A stretch of 64,000 nucleotides of DNA from Gordonia amarae NBRC 15530 (GTDB lineage Bacteria; Actinomycetota; Actinomycetes; Mycobacteriales; Mycobacteriaceae). Shown in pieces: positions 35,499 to 45,102 of this stretch (the first letter of the stretch is position 1; every line of letters starts with the position of its first letter). The stretch covers positions 1 through 64,000 of the forward strand of contig NZ_BAED01000058.1 in NCBI RefSeq assembly GCF_000241345.1, read 5' to 3'. The notes under the pieces were generated by a model, which was not told the origin of the DNA, made no database searches, and saw nothing but the letters and a program-made list of their open reading frames with translations. The translations under genes were made by a program, and so were the position numbers.

Positions 35499-37470
35499 AT
35501 GTCCGAAGTGATCTGGCAGCCGTCCGCCGACAGGATCCGGCAGTCCCCACTGCGCCACTATCTCGATTGGCTGGAGCGGCGCGAAGGCAGGGAGTACCCC
35601 GACCACACAGCCCTGTGGCAATGGTCGGTCACCGACCTCACCGGGTTCTGGTCGTCGATCGTCGACTACTACGACGTCGGGTTCTCGGCACCCGCGAACC
35701 GCGTCCTCACCGACGATCCGATGCCGGACGCACGATGGTTTCCCGGCGCCAGGCTCAACTGGGCCGAACACATGCTGCGCCGCGGCCGCGACGGCGACGC
35801 CGCCCTGATCTGTGTGCAAGAGGGCGGCCACCCCGCTCACGAGATCACCTTCGCGGAACTGCGCGAGCAGGTCGCCGCCATGGCAGGTTGGCTCCGCGGA
35901 GCGGGAGTACGGCCCGGCGACCCGGTGGCCGCCTACCTGCCCAACACCGAGCACGCGGTGATCGGGGTGCTGGCCACCGCGGCCGTGGGCGCGACGTGGG
36001 CATGTTTGTTCACCCGACTTCGGGCCGGACGGCACCATCGACCGGCTCGCCCAGCTCGAACCGACGGTGCTCATCGCGATCGACGGCTACCACTGGAACG
36101 GCAAGGTCCACGACCGCGCCGACGTGGTGGCGCAGTTGCGCGACAGGCTGACCTCCGTGCGTCATGTCGTGCACGTGCCTTACGCGTTCGACAGGCCCGG
36201 ACCCGACGGGACGACCCCGTGGGACGAGGTGCTGGCCACCGGAGCTGCGCCGGAGTTCGAGCAGGTGGAGTTCTCCCATCCGTTGTGGGTGTTGTTCACC
36301 TCGGGAACAACGGGCCTGCCGAAAGGTCTGGTGCACAGCCATGGCGGGATCACTCTCGAAGGGCTCAAATGGTCCGGCCTGTACGCCGGGTTGCGGCCCG
36401 GTGAGCGGCTGTTCTCGGCGACCTCGACAGGCTGGGCGTTGTGGAACATCGAACTCGGAGCGCTCACCCAGGGTGCGGGCATCGTGGTGTACGAGGGCAG
36501 CCCCCTGTCGCCGGTCGACGCGATCTGGGAGGTTACGGCCCGCACCCGCACCGACGTGATGCTGCTGGGCGCGGCCGTGGTCTCGGCGTCGTCGGCCACC
36601 GAGGTGCCGCCACGCGAACGGTACGACCTGAGCAGGTTGCGTCACGTCATGGTCAGCGGCTCCGCGCTCCCCTCATCGGGATACCACTGGATACTTGAGC
36701 AGGTCGGCGGCGATGTGTGCGTCGACTCGACCAGCGGAGGCACCGACATCTCGGGTTCGTTCGTCGGCGGCAACTCGTATGCACCGGTGCGGCCGGGACG
36801 GATCGGCGGACGACTCGCCGGCGTCGACTGTGCGGCATGGCGCCCGGACGGCACACCGGTGGTCGAGGAGATGGGTGATCTCGTCATCACCAAGCCCATG
36901 CCCTCGATGCCGGTATCGCTGTGGAACGACACCTACGGCAGTCGCTACCGTGACGCGTACTTCGACACGTGGCCCGGCGTGTGGCGGCACGGGGACTGGG
37001 TGACCTTTCATACCGACGGCAGTCTGACCATCCATGGCCGATCCGATTCGACGCTGAATCGGCAGGGAATCCGGATGGGGACCGGCGACTTCTATGATGT
37101 GCTCGACGGCATGGACGGAGTCGCCGAAACCCTCGTGATCGGTATCGACCGGCCCGGCGACGAGTACTGGCTCGGCCTGTTCGTCGTTACGGCCGCCGAT
37201 GGTTCCGTCGATGACGCTCTGCGACAACGAATCACAACAGAGTTGCGCTCACGACTGTCGCCGCGGCATGTGCCCGACGAGATCGTCGCGGCACCGGCGA
37301 TTCCGCACACCATCAACGGCAAACGCCTGGAGGTTCCGGTCAAGAAACTGCTGATGGGCCGTGCGCTCGACGAGGCCGCCAGCACCGCATCGGTCGATAA
37401 CCCCGGCGTCCTGGACTGGTTCGCCCAGTTCGCGGCTGCGCGGTTCGGGCCGACCGAATCCGGCGAATAG
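35499..37470 (+). pseudogene. acsA: acetoacetyl-CoA synthetase, one frameshift
   Basis: The 5' part (from ATG 35499: WFPGARLNWAEHML, AYLPNTEHAVIGVLATA) and the 3' part (FTSGTTGLPKGLVHSHGG, STSGGTDISGSF, INGKRLEVPVKKLLMG) belong to one acetoacetyl-CoA synthetase of 656 residues, the usual family length, but lie in different frames. One extra T in the TTT at about 36005-36007 accounts for it: removing it restores CCSPDFGPDGTIDRLAQLEP. As written, the first frame runs on to a stop at 36404. It is either a recent null mutation or a sequencing error. The enzyme activates acetoacetate. Confidence 0.85.
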
Positions 37471-37478
37471 GCCTCACC

Positions 37479-37525
37479 GAAACAGTTCGGCCGGTCGGTG
37501 TGTCACCGACCGGCCGAACTGTTTC
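37479..37525. terminator. bidirectional hairpin terminator
   Basis: A perfect 22-bp stem (37479-37500 with 37504-37525) and a 3-base TGT loop, starting 8 bases after the acetoacetyl-CoA synthetase stop and lying between two convergent genes. The outer GAAAC/GTTTC pairs give A/T-rich edges on both sides, suiting termination in both directions. Confidence 0.85.
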
Positions 37526-37551
37526 GTTATACTACTGCGACGCAGAGGATT

Positions 37552-38539
37552 TCAGATGGCGTTGACCTTCGGCATGATCTCCTCGGTGAGCCGCTTGAGG
37601 TCGTCCATCGTCTTCGATGTGGGCACGTCACGGAACGGCGGCCATAGCAGCGGCATGGTCATGCCGGCTTCCTTGTAGCGCTTGAGGCGGTCCTCGATCT
37701 GCTGGGCGGTGCCGGCAAGCAGATTGGTCGCCTTTCCGGCGTCGCTGATCCATCGGCTCGTCGGTGATGACGAACCAGATCATGCTGCACATGTCGAAGC
37801 CCTCGGGGAATCCACGGCCGAGTTCACCTAGTTCCCTTTCCATTTCGCCCTTCCAGTGGGCGATGTCCTCCGGCGAGTCCTGGATACCGATCCAGCCTTG
37901 CAGACCGTACTTGGCGATACGTTTGGCCGAACGCTTCGGATCTTTGAGGCCGGAGAAGTAGATTGGCGGGCCGGGCTTCTGGACGGGTTTGTGACCGAAA
38001 CCGGAGAGTTCGAAATCGGCGAATTCGCCGTGATACTCGAACAGTTCCTCGGTCCAAACGCCCTGCATGATCTCCAGTGTTTCGCGGACGTGGCCGTGCC
38101 GGCGCTTGAACAGGTGCGTGACGCTGGCCGCGGCGAACTCCTCGGGCATCCAGCCCGATCCGACGCCGACGTTGAGTCGGCCGCCCGCCAGATGGTCCTG
38201 GGTGGCCAGCTCTGCGGCGAGCACCCCCGGTGAACGGTACGGGGTGTCGATGATACTCATGCCCAGACGCACCTTGGTCGTCTTGGCCGCGAGATATGGG
38301 ATCAGCGGCATTCCCTGGAACCATTCGCCACGGGAGATGACCGGCAGGCTCTTGGGAAGGTCCGACATCATGCCGAACGGATAGGTCAGATTCTCGTGGT
38401 CGGAGGTTTCCGGGACGATGATCCGGTCCAGGGTCCAGACGGAATCGAAGTCGAGGTCCTCGGCAAGTGCGGTCAGGTCGTCGAGTTCCTTGAGCGTCAC
38501 ATGGTCACGAAAGTTGGGTAGGTAGAGAGCAAGCTTCAT
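37552..38539 (-). pseudogene. LLM-class F420-dependent oxidoreductase, one frameshift
   Basis: The protein starts at ATG 38539 with GAGGAG upstream and has family features (MKLALYLPNF, GRLNVGVGSGWMPEEF). The frame breaks near 37746-37752: in the frame read, the protein continues as junk to 37628, while another frame resumes DAGKATNLLAGTAQQIEDRL and ends at TGA 37552-37554. Deleting one base restores a 328-residue protein of normal length. It follows an acyl-CoA ligase gene and may be its operon partner. A sequencing error is as likely as real decay. Confidence 0.8.
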
Positions 38540-38721
38540 CGGGGCTCCTCGGTGAGCTGTACAGGATCGTGTGTGGCCGCGATCGCAGGCGAGGTGATCG
38601 CGTGTGACTGCAGCCACACCCTGAGATTAGGAAGGCTTGCTCAATTCCGAGCCACCTTATTATCAACGGACCATCAACGCAGGCGGCCGGCGTTCGGCAG
38701 TGCCCGGCGATCAACGCCGGT

Positions 38722-40410
38722 TCACGGGCGGATGGCAGCAGAAAGATCCGTGCCGAGTTGGTCGCGGAGGCGGCGTTTGGCAATCTTGCCGGTGGCGGTA
38801 CGGGGGACGTCGTCGGTGAGGACCAGAAGTTCGGGGAGTTTGAAGTAGGCGAGCCGGTCGGTGGCGAACCTGCGCAGGGCGTCCAGCGTCGGTTCGCACC
38901 CTGGGGCGGGAATGACGACGGCGCATACCTTCTCTCCCAGCATCTCGTCCGGGACCGCCACCACAGCGACGTCGACGATGTCGGAGTGCTCGAACAGGAC
39001 CGATTCGACCTCGACGCAGTACACGTTCTCGCCACCGCGGATGATGATGTCCTTGATACGGTCGACGACGTAGATGAAGCCGTCGTCGTCGATGTAGCCG
39101 ACGTCGCCGGTGCGCCACCAGCCGTCGACGAACGACTCGGCGGTGGCTTCCGGATTGTTCCAGTAGCCGCGGGCAATCTGCGGGGACCGGAACCACAGCT
39201 CCCCCAGCTCATTCGGGCCCAGGTCGCGGCCTTCGGCGACGATGCGGAGCTCAGCTGTGGGATTGAGCTTTCCGACGCTCGACGGGTGAGAGGCATATTC
39301 GTCGCCGACGTTGGTGGCCATCGCCGAGGTGGTTTCGGTGGCGCCGTAGCCGTTGAAGATGAGCAGGTTGTCGCCGAGGACCTCACGAGCCTTGAGCGCG
39401 ATGTCGGGCGGTACGCTCGCGGCGCCCATCTGGAAACTCAGCACCTTGCCTGCGAAGTCACCGATATCGGGGTGCGCCAGCATCTTCCGGACCATCGTCG
39501 GTACGCCGCCGAGGCCGGTGACCTGTTCTTCTTTTCCGAGCCGCAGCACGTCGTCGACGTCCCACTTGTGCAGCATCACGATCTTGGCGCCGGTCAGTGC
39601 GGAATTGACGATCGCGGCGATGCCGCCGATATGGAACAGGTGGGTGCCGAGCAGTCCCGCGCTCTGCCGCTGTTGCACCGCGGGCGCCGACGACGCGATC
39701 AGCATCCCACGGCGCATCATCAGCGCCATGTTCATCACGTTGTGGGTGACGCCACGATGGGTGATCACCACACCCTTCGGGCGGCCGGTGGTGCCGGAGG
39801 TGTACAGAATCGCAGCCGGATCGTCCGGCTTCCGGGCCACGATGTCGTCGACGGGGAGTTGCTCGCCGAAAGCGCAGTCCTCATAACAGGTTTCGCCATA
39901 TGCCTCACCGACGCCGATCACCGGCACGGCGCAGCCGCTTTCCCGGAACCTCGTGATTCGCTCGGGGTCGGCGATGATCACCTTCGGCTCCGATTCCGCG
40001 ACCGCCGCGGCGAGTTCCGGCCCCTGCCACCACGCGTTGACCGGAACCGCGATCGCCCCGCACGTCACCGCCGCCCAGAACGCGACGGTGAACTCGGGCC
40101 GGTTCCGCATCGCGATCATCACCCGATCGCCCGGCGCCACGCCGTAATCGGCCCGGAAGGTGCGGGCAAGGGCGAGCGCCTGGGCGCGGATGTCGGCGAA
40201 GGTCAGTCGCTGGTCGCGGTACACCATCGACACCAGGTCGCCGTGGGCGGCGGATCGGGCGAAGATGTCGGCGAGGGTGCGCGGGCACCGCAGGTACGTG
40301 CGGACCGGGCTGCCGTCGACGATCGTCTCGGTGATCTCGAACGGCCCACCCTCGGCGAACAGGTCCGCCAGGCGCGGGTCGTCCGCGAAACCGCCTTCGA
40401 AGATCGTCAT
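38722..40410 (-). CDS. acyl-CoA ligase (FadD family)
   Basis: A 562-residue adenylate-forming enzyme: YTSGTTGRPKGVV P-loop, NGYGATETTSA, WWRTGDVGY, and C-terminal TATGKIAKRRLRD with the catalytic lysine. It belongs to a different FadD branch from the other two ligases in the window, resembling general long-chain or aryl acid ligases. ATG 40410 lies 20 bases from a strong operator at 40430-40450, so it is probably under the same TetR repressor as the P450 and ferredoxin. The LLM oxidoreductase gene follows after about 180 bases. Confidence 0.9.
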   Translation of the reverse strand: MTIFEGGFADDPRLADLFAEGGPFEITETIVDGSPVRTYLRCPRTLADIFARSAAHGDLVSMVYRDQRLTFADIRAQALALARTFRADYGVAPGDRVMIAMRNRPEFTVAFWAAVTCGAIAVPVNAWWQGPELAAAVAESEPKVIIADPERITRFRESGCAVPVIGVGEAYGETCYEDCAFGEQLPVDDIVARKPDDPAAILYTSGTTGRPKGVVITHRGVTHNVMNMALMMRRGMLIASSAPAVQQRQSAGLLGTHLFHIGGIAAIVNSALTGAKIVMLHKWDVDDVLRLGKEEQVTGLGGVPTMVRKMLAHPDIGDFAGKVLSFQMGAASVPPDIALKAREVLGDNLLIFNGYGATETTSAMATNVGDEYASHPSSVGKLNPTAELRIVAEGRDLGPNELGELWFRSPQIARGYWNNPEATAESFVDGWWRTGDVGYIDDDGFIYVVDRIKDIIIRGGENVYCVEVESVLFEHSDIVDVAVVAVPDEMLGEKVCAVVIPAPGCEPTLDALRRFATDRLAYFKLPELLVLTDDVPRTATGKIAKRRLRDQLGTDLSAAIRP

Positions 40411-40429
40411 GACATCAGCACCCTATCGC

Positions 40430-40450
40430 TACCGTTGGTCATACGGTAGC
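40430..40450 (-). promoter_or_regulatory. operator before fadD (copy 5)
   Basis: TACCGTTG, five bases, ACGGTAGC: an 8-bp inverted repeat (from 40428) with a 7-base centre, 16 of 21 positions matching copy 1. Its distance from the ATG, 20 bases, places it over the likely promoter or transcription start. Confidence 0.68.
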
Positions 40451-40480
40451 AGTCGCGATAATGTTTGCGCCGTACCACCA

Positions 40481-40595
40481 GCTGGTTGAGGTGCGACGAG
40501 CCGCCAGGCGAGGAGCCTCGAAACCCGGTGAGACGACATTGTTCGCTCACGTGGTTTCGAGGCTCGTCGCCTGCGCTCCTCACACCTCAACCGGC
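40481..40595. repeat. 115-bp palindromic repeat, copy 2 (complete)
   Basis: Complete copy with both arms and the central GACGACATTGTTC, between two acyl-CoA ligase genes that read in the same direction. It could end the transcript of the upstream ligase. Confidence 0.88.
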
Positions 40596-40655
40596 GGCGG
40601 GGTCGACGCCACACGATCGCCGACGCACATCTCAACCGGCGGCGGGGTCGACGAC
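40586..40655. repeat. direct repeats extending from palindromic copy 2
   Basis: CTCAACCGGCGGCGGGGTCG occurs at about 40586-40605 and again at about 40631-40650, followed by a degenerate third piece (CTCGACCCGCGGCGG). The ends of the palindromic element seem to have been duplicated, reaching almost to the stop codon of the ligase gene. Confidence 0.6.
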
Positions 40656-40675
40656 ATCTCGACCCGCGGCGGAAC

Positions 40676-42316
40676 TCAACTAGCGGAAACAGTCGTGCCC
40701 TGGGCTTCGGCGGTCTGCTTGGCCCAGCGGTAGTCGGCCTTGCCGGCGGGCGTGCGGCGCACCTCGTCGACGAAGACGATGATGCGGGGCACCTTGTAGC
40801 CGGCGAGGGAGGCGCGGACGTGGTCCTGCAGTTCTTCCTCGGTGGGTTCGGGGACGCCGTCGGCGATCTTGGCGACCGCGGCCACCCGCTGACCGTACTT
40901 GGGATCGGGCACCGGTACGACGAGAGCGTCGGCGACGGCGGGATGGGCGTGCAGCACGGCCTCGACCTCCTCGGCGAACACCTTCTCGCCGCCGGTGTTG
41001 ATGCATTGCGAACCGCGACCGAGGAAGACGATGGTGCCGTCGGCCTCGACGGTGCCCATGTCACCCAGGATCGACACGCGGCGGCCGTCGGGCAGCGTCG
41101 GGAAGGTCTTGGCCGACTTCTCCGGATCCTTGTAGTAGCCGAGTGGCACGTTGCCGATGCGGGCGATGTAGCCGAGTTCGCCGGAACCCGGTTCGATCGG
41201 GTTGAGGCTTTCGTCGACCACCATCATGCGGTCGGTCGGCGGCACCTTGAGGTTGCCCGCGTCGTCCATCATGATCTCGCCGTCGTTACCCGATTCGGAC
41301 GCACCGAAGTTGTCACGCAGGAGCAGACCCGGTTTCACCGCGAGCATCCGGTCCCGCACGTGCTGCGACCAGATCGCACCGCCGGAGGTGATGGAGAACA
41401 GCGACGACAGGTCCACATCGCCGGCGCGGCGCTCCATTTCCTCCACCAGCGGCATGCCCATGGCGTCGCCGACGATCAGCACCAGCTGGACCTGCTCGTC
41501 GGCGATGCAGGTGACCATCTTCTCGGGGTTGAACTCGCGCATGATCACCAGCCGCCCACCGAGGGTGAAGAACGTGAACAGCGAGTACGACGCCGCGCCG
41601 TGCATGAGCGGCGCCGCGAGCATGAACGACATCGACGGGAAATCCTTGACCGCGGAGGCGATCTCGTCGAGGTTCTTACGGTCGTCGCCGTACGGGTTGC
41701 CGCCCGAGAGCGGCTTGCGGAAGAAGTCGTCGTGCCGCCACATGACACCCTTCGGGTATCCGGTGGTGCCGCCGGTGTACAGCAGGTACAGCTCGTCGCC
41801 GGTGCGCGGCTCGAAATCGCGTTCCTTCGGCAGGGATTCGGCGTCGGAGAAGGCCCCGATCGCGACCTGACGGCCATCCGGCAGGGCGGCCACCGCATCC
41901 CGCAGTTCGTCGGTGACCTCGCCGATCACGAACACCGACCGCACCTGCGGCAGCGTCGGCAGCAGTTCGGCGACGCTCGCCTGGTGTTCGGGGAGTTCGA
42001 CGATGATGCCGGCAGAGTCGGAGTTGTCGAAGATGTAGTGCAGTTCGGCGTTGGTGTACCGGTAGTTGATGTTCACCGGCACCGCGCGGATCTTGATCAG
42101 GCCCAGCAGGCTGGTGACATGCTCGACGCTGTTCTTGAGGAACAGCGACACATTGTCTCCGGCCCCGATCCCGTTGGCCTTCAACAGGTGCGCCACCTGG
42201 TTGGCCTCGCCGTCGAGCTCGGCATAGCTGACCTGCCGTCCTTCGTAGCTGAGCGCGATGCGCTCGGGTACGGCATCGACGACGGTCTCGAAAACGTCGG
42301 CCAAATTGAACTGCAT
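40676..42316 (-). CDS. acyl-CoA ligase (FadD family, sterol-type group)
   Basis: A 546-residue adenylate-forming enzyme: LLYTGGTTGYPKGVMWRH, FGASESGND, GDMGTV, INTGGEKVFAEEVE and C-terminal AGKADYRWAK. This pattern (TGGTTG-PKGVMWRH, DYRWAK) is that of FadD19/FadD17-like ligases, of which FadD19 activates C5 sterol side chains. ATG 42316 has GAGGAG. It lies just downstream of ltp2-chsH-fadE on the same strand, separated by one palindromic repeat, so a role in steroid side-chain catabolism is likely but not proven. Confidence 0.88.
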   Translation of the reverse strand: MQFNLADVFETVVDAVPERIALSYEGRQVSYAELDGEANQVAHLLKANGIGAGDNVSLFLKNSVEHVTSLLGLIKIRAVPVNINYRYTNAELHYIFDNSDSAGIIVELPEHQASVAELLPTLPQVRSVFVIGEVTDELRDAVAALPDGRQVAIGAFSDAESLPKERDFEPRTGDELYLLYTGGTTGYPKGVMWRHDDFFRKPLSGGNPYGDDRKNLDEIASAVKDFPSMSFMLAAPLMHGAASYSLFTFFTLGGRLVIMREFNPEKMVTCIADEQVQLVLIVGDAMGMPLVEEMERRAGDVDLSSLFSITSGGAIWSQHVRDRMLAVKPGLLLRDNFGASESGNDGEIMMDDAGNLKVPPTDRMMVVDESLNPIEPGSGELGYIARIGNVPLGYYKDPEKSAKTFPTLPDGRRVSILGDMGTVEADGTIVFLGRGSQCINTGGEKVFAEEVEAVLHAHPAVADALVVPVPDPKYGQRVAAVAKIADGVPEPTEEELQDHVRASLAGYKVPRIIVFVDEVRRTPAGKADYRWAKQTAEAQGTTVSAS

Positions 42317-42360
42317 CGCTATCTCCTCGTGCTCTGCCAAAGATGTTGCTGTTTACCCCC

Positions 42361-42476
42361 GCTGGTTGAGGTGCGAGGCCGCCCAGCGGCCGAGCCTCGA
42401 AACCTCGTAAGGGGACATTGTCGGCCCACCGGGGTTCGAGGCTCCTCGCCTGGCGGCTCGTCACACCTCAACCAGC
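42361..42476. repeat. 115-bp palindromic repeat, copy 3 (complete)
   Basis: Complete copy between ltp2 and the acyl-CoA ligase, somewhat diverged in the arms (GGCCGCCCAGCGGCC in the left arm) with the centre GGACATTGTC. It may be a partial terminator within the operon. Confidence 0.86.
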
Positions 42477-42488
42477 GATAATCGACCT

Positions 42489-43673
42489 TCATGCGGGGTC
42501 TCCGGTGAGGATGAGGCCGCTGGTGGGGACGCCGGTGCCGGCGGTGACGATCACCTTGGACGCGTCGGGCACCTGGTTGACGGAGGTGCCGCGGATCTGG
42601 CGGACCGCCTCCGCGATGCCGTTCATGCCGTGGATGTAGGCCTCGCCGAGCTGGCCGCCGTGCGTGTTGAGCGGCAGGATTCCGCCGACCTCCAGCGCAC
42701 CGGGCTCTCGCACAAGGTCTTTCGCCTCACCACGGCCGCAGAACCCGAGTTCTTCGAGCTGCAGCAGGGTGTACGGGGTGAAGTGGTCGTACAGGATTGC
42801 CGCATCCATGTCGGACGGGGACAGTCCGGACTGCTGCCACAGCTGGTCGCCGACGAGACCCATCTCGGGCAGGGCGGCGAGCTGCTCGCGGTAGTAGCTG
42901 GTCATGATGAACTGATTCCGGGCACTGCCCGACGCCGCCGCGGTGATGGTCACCGGCTTCTGCGGTAGATCCTTTGCCCGCTCGGCGGAGACGACGACGA
43001 TCGCGACACCGCCGTCCGATTCCTGGCAGCAGTCGAGCAGGTGCAGCGGCTGCGCGATGTAGCGGGAGGCCTGATGGTCCTCCAGGGTGATCGGCTTGCC
43101 GTAGAAGAAGGCGTTGGGATTGTTGGCCGCGTGCGTGCGGGCGGTGACCGCGATACGGCCGAAGTCCTCACTGGTGGCGCCGTATTCGTACATGTAGCGT
43201 TGCGCGATCATCGCCACGAACGCGGCGGGCGTGGACAGCCCGTGCGGATAGGAGAAGGCGTTGTCGGTACCCGACGAATTCTCCTGATTGGCAACCGAAC
43301 TGTCGACCTGACCGAACCGGCGCCCCGAGCGTTCATTGAACGCCCGGTAGGCGACCACGACGTCGGCGACGCCGGTGGCCACCGCCATCGCGGCCTGCTG
43401 CACCGTCGAACACGCCGCTCCGCCGCCGTAGTGGATGCGGGAGAAGAACTTCAGGTCGCCGAGTCCGGCCGCGCGGGCGACAGCGATCTCGGCGTTGGTG
43501 TCCATGGTGAAGCTGACCAGGCCGTCGACGTCGGCGGGGGTGAGCCCGGCGTCGGCGACGGCGGCGGTCACCGCTTCGGCGGCCAGCCGCAGTTCGCTGC
43601 GTCCGGAGTCCTTGGAGAATTCGGTGGCGCCGATCCCGACGATCGCCGCGGCTCCCGACAGCGTGCCCGTCAT
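42489..43673 (-). CDS. ltp2: lipid-transfer/thiolase-fold aldolase Ltp2
   Basis: A 394-residue thiolase-superfamily protein (GIGATEFSKDSGRSELRLAA, HYGGGAACSTVQQAAMAV, LNTHGGQLGEAYIHGMNG) matching Ltp2, which with the ChsH2 DUF35 domain carries out the retro-aldol step that removes propionyl-CoA from the cholesterol side chain. ATG 43673 overlaps the chsH1 stop (ATGA); an apparent longer frame upstream is chsH1 out of frame. Gene order matches the igr locus of M. tuberculosis. Confidence 0.9.
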   Translation of the reverse strand: MTGTLSGAAAIVGIGATEFSKDSGRSELRLAAEAVTAAVADAGLTPADVDGLVSFTMDTNAEIAVARAAGLGDLKFFSRIHYGGGAACSTVQQAAMAVATGVADVVVAYRAFNERSGRRFGQVDSSVANQENSSGTDNAFSYPHGLSTPAAFVAMIAQRYMYEYGATSEDFGRIAVTARTHAANNPNAFFYGKPITLEDHQASRYIAQPLHLLDCCQESDGGVAIVVVSAERAKDLPQKPVTITAAASGSARNQFIMTSYYREQLAALPEMGLVGDQLWQQSGLSPSDMDAAILYDHFTPYTLLQLEELGFCGRGEAKDLVREPGALEVGGILPLNTHGGQLGEAYIHGMNGIAEAVRQIRGTSVNQVPDASKVIVTAGTGVPTSGLILTGDPA

Positions 43674-44086
43674 GCGGCCACCCCGAGAGTGCAGGCGACG
43701 GTCGAGATGACGTGCTTGCCGAGCTTGTTGGCGCCCACCACCGAAATGGTGACGGTGCCGTCGTCGGCCACGTCGGTGACCTCGCCGGTGAATGTCACCG
43801 AATCGTAGGCGTACCAGGGCACGCCGAGCTTGAGCTTGATCGAGGTGATGCGCGCCGACGGTCCGGCCCAGTCGGTGATGAACCGTTCGACGAGGCCGGT
43901 GTCGGTGAGGATGTTGACGAAGATGTCCTCGGACCCCTTCTGGTGCGCCAGATCCCGGTCGTGGTGCACGTCCTGGAAGTCGCGGGTGGCCAGCGCGGAA
44001 GCCACCACGAAGGTGGGGGTGGCCTCGATGGTCAACGGCGGCAACACCGTTCCCACCGCGACGGGTACGGATGTCACCGCGGTCAT
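43670..44086 (-). CDS. chsH1: MaoC-like enoyl-CoA hydratase small subunit ChsH1
   Basis: A 138-residue hotdog protein (FQDVHHDRDLAHQKGSEDIF, VNILTDTGLVERFITDWAGP). The D-x4-H hydratase motif is recognisable in DVHHDRDLAH. It pairs with ChsH2 to hydrate the side-chain enoyl-CoA during cholesterol breakdown. ATG 44086 overlaps the chsH2 stop (ATGA). Order and size match the igr locus. Confidence 0.88.
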   Translation of the reverse strand: MTAVTSVPVAVGTVLPPLTIEATPTFVVASALATRDFQDVHHDRDLAHQKGSEDIFVNILTDTGLVERFITDWAGPSARITSIKLKLGVPWYAYDSVTFTGEVTDVADDGTVTISVVGANKLGKHVISTVACTLGVAA

Positions 44087-45102
44087 GCCCGACCATCCTC
44101 TCCTGAAGTTGCTGCCGGACGCCATGCGTACAAGGTCCACGCGGGCTTCTCGCCGGATGCGGGGAAGTCGAGGAAGGTCACCTCGACGGGCATGCCGATG
44201 CGCACCGCGTCGGGGTCCACCCCGCGCAGCTCGCCGAGCATCCGCACGCCCTCGTCGAGTTCGACGAGCGCCACCACGAACGGCAGCGACCGGCCGGGCA
44301 CCTTGGGCGCGTGGTGGACGACGAAGCTGTAGACGGTTCCGGTGCCGGCCGCCACCACGTAGTCGGTGTCGGGGACGGTGCCGTCCGCGCCGCGTTCCTT
44401 CCAGATGGCCGGGACCGGCGGGTGCCGCAGCGAGCCGTCCTCGACCTGCTGGATGCGCAGTTCGTGGGCGGCCACCCCCTCCCAGAAGAACCTGGTGTCG
44501 CGGGATGAGTTGGGGCGCAACAGCCTGTCGGGATCGAGATCCTCGGGGACCGCCGGGGCGGGCTCGTCGGCCGCGAGGTCTTTGACCGGCGGCCGGAACT
44601 TGAGAATCCGGAAATCCATCTCGGCGACGATCTCGTCGCCGACCCGCCAGGTGTTGCGGGTGGTGAAGAACCAGCCCTCACCGAGCCCGGTGTTCTTGGG
44701 CCCGACGACGTCGGTGAGTTCGCTGGAGAGCGTGACCTGTTCACCGACCTGGGTGTAGCGGTGGTAGACGGTGTCGCAGTTGGTGGCCACCACCGAGGTG
44801 TATCCGGCGGCGTCGAACAGTTCTGTCGCGAGCCGGAACGGGTCCCCGGGGGCGCGCTCGCCGTGCAGACCGCGCATCGTCCACACCTGCGACATCGCGG
44901 GCGGGGCAACGATTCCCGGGTGACCGGCGGCACGCGCGGCGGCCTCGTCGACGTAGACGGGGTTGGTGTCGCCCATCGCCTCGACCCAGTTGTTGATCAT
45001 CGGTGTGTTGATCGGGTCGCGGCCGGGTGCGGGGGCGGACGGGCCCGCGGCCTTGATCGCGGCCGCCGCGTTCAGAATCTCGTCCGCTGTGTCGATGCTC
45101 AT
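44083..45102 (-). CDS. chsH2: ChsH2, MaoC-like plus DUF35 protein
   Basis: A 339-residue protein: N-terminal MaoC-like half (MINNWVEAMGDTNPVYVDEA, GIVAPPAMSQVWTM) and C-terminal DUF35/OB-fold half (FFWEGVAAHELRIQ, LPFVVALVELDEGVRMLGEL). No zinc-ribbon cysteines are seen in the DUF35 part. With ChsH1 it forms the hydratase; its DUF35 half binds Ltp2. Both ends overlap neighbours as ATGA. About 28 residues longer than I recall for the M. tuberculosis protein. Confidence 0.9.
   Translation of the reverse strand: MSIDTADEILNAAAAIKAAGPSAPAPGRDPINTPMINNWVEAMGDTNPVYVDEAAARAAGHPGIVAPPAMSQVWTMRGLHGERAPGDPFRLATELFDAAGYTSVVATNCDTVYHRYTQVGEQVTLSSELTDVVGPKNTGLGEGWFFTTRNTWRVGDEIVAEMDFRILKFRPPVKDLAADEPAPAVPEDLDPDRLLRPNSSRDTRFFWEGVAAHELRIQQVEDGSLRHPPVPAIWKERGADGTVPDTDYVVAAGTGTVYSFVVHHAPKVPGRSLPFVVALVELDEGVRMLGELRGVDPDAVRIGMPVEVTFLDFPASGEKPAWTLYAWRPAATSGEDGRA

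Noticed and set aside
38587-38620. GATCGC repeats after the LLM gene as a terminator
   Set aside because: The arms are short and imperfect, with no T-tract; probably chance.
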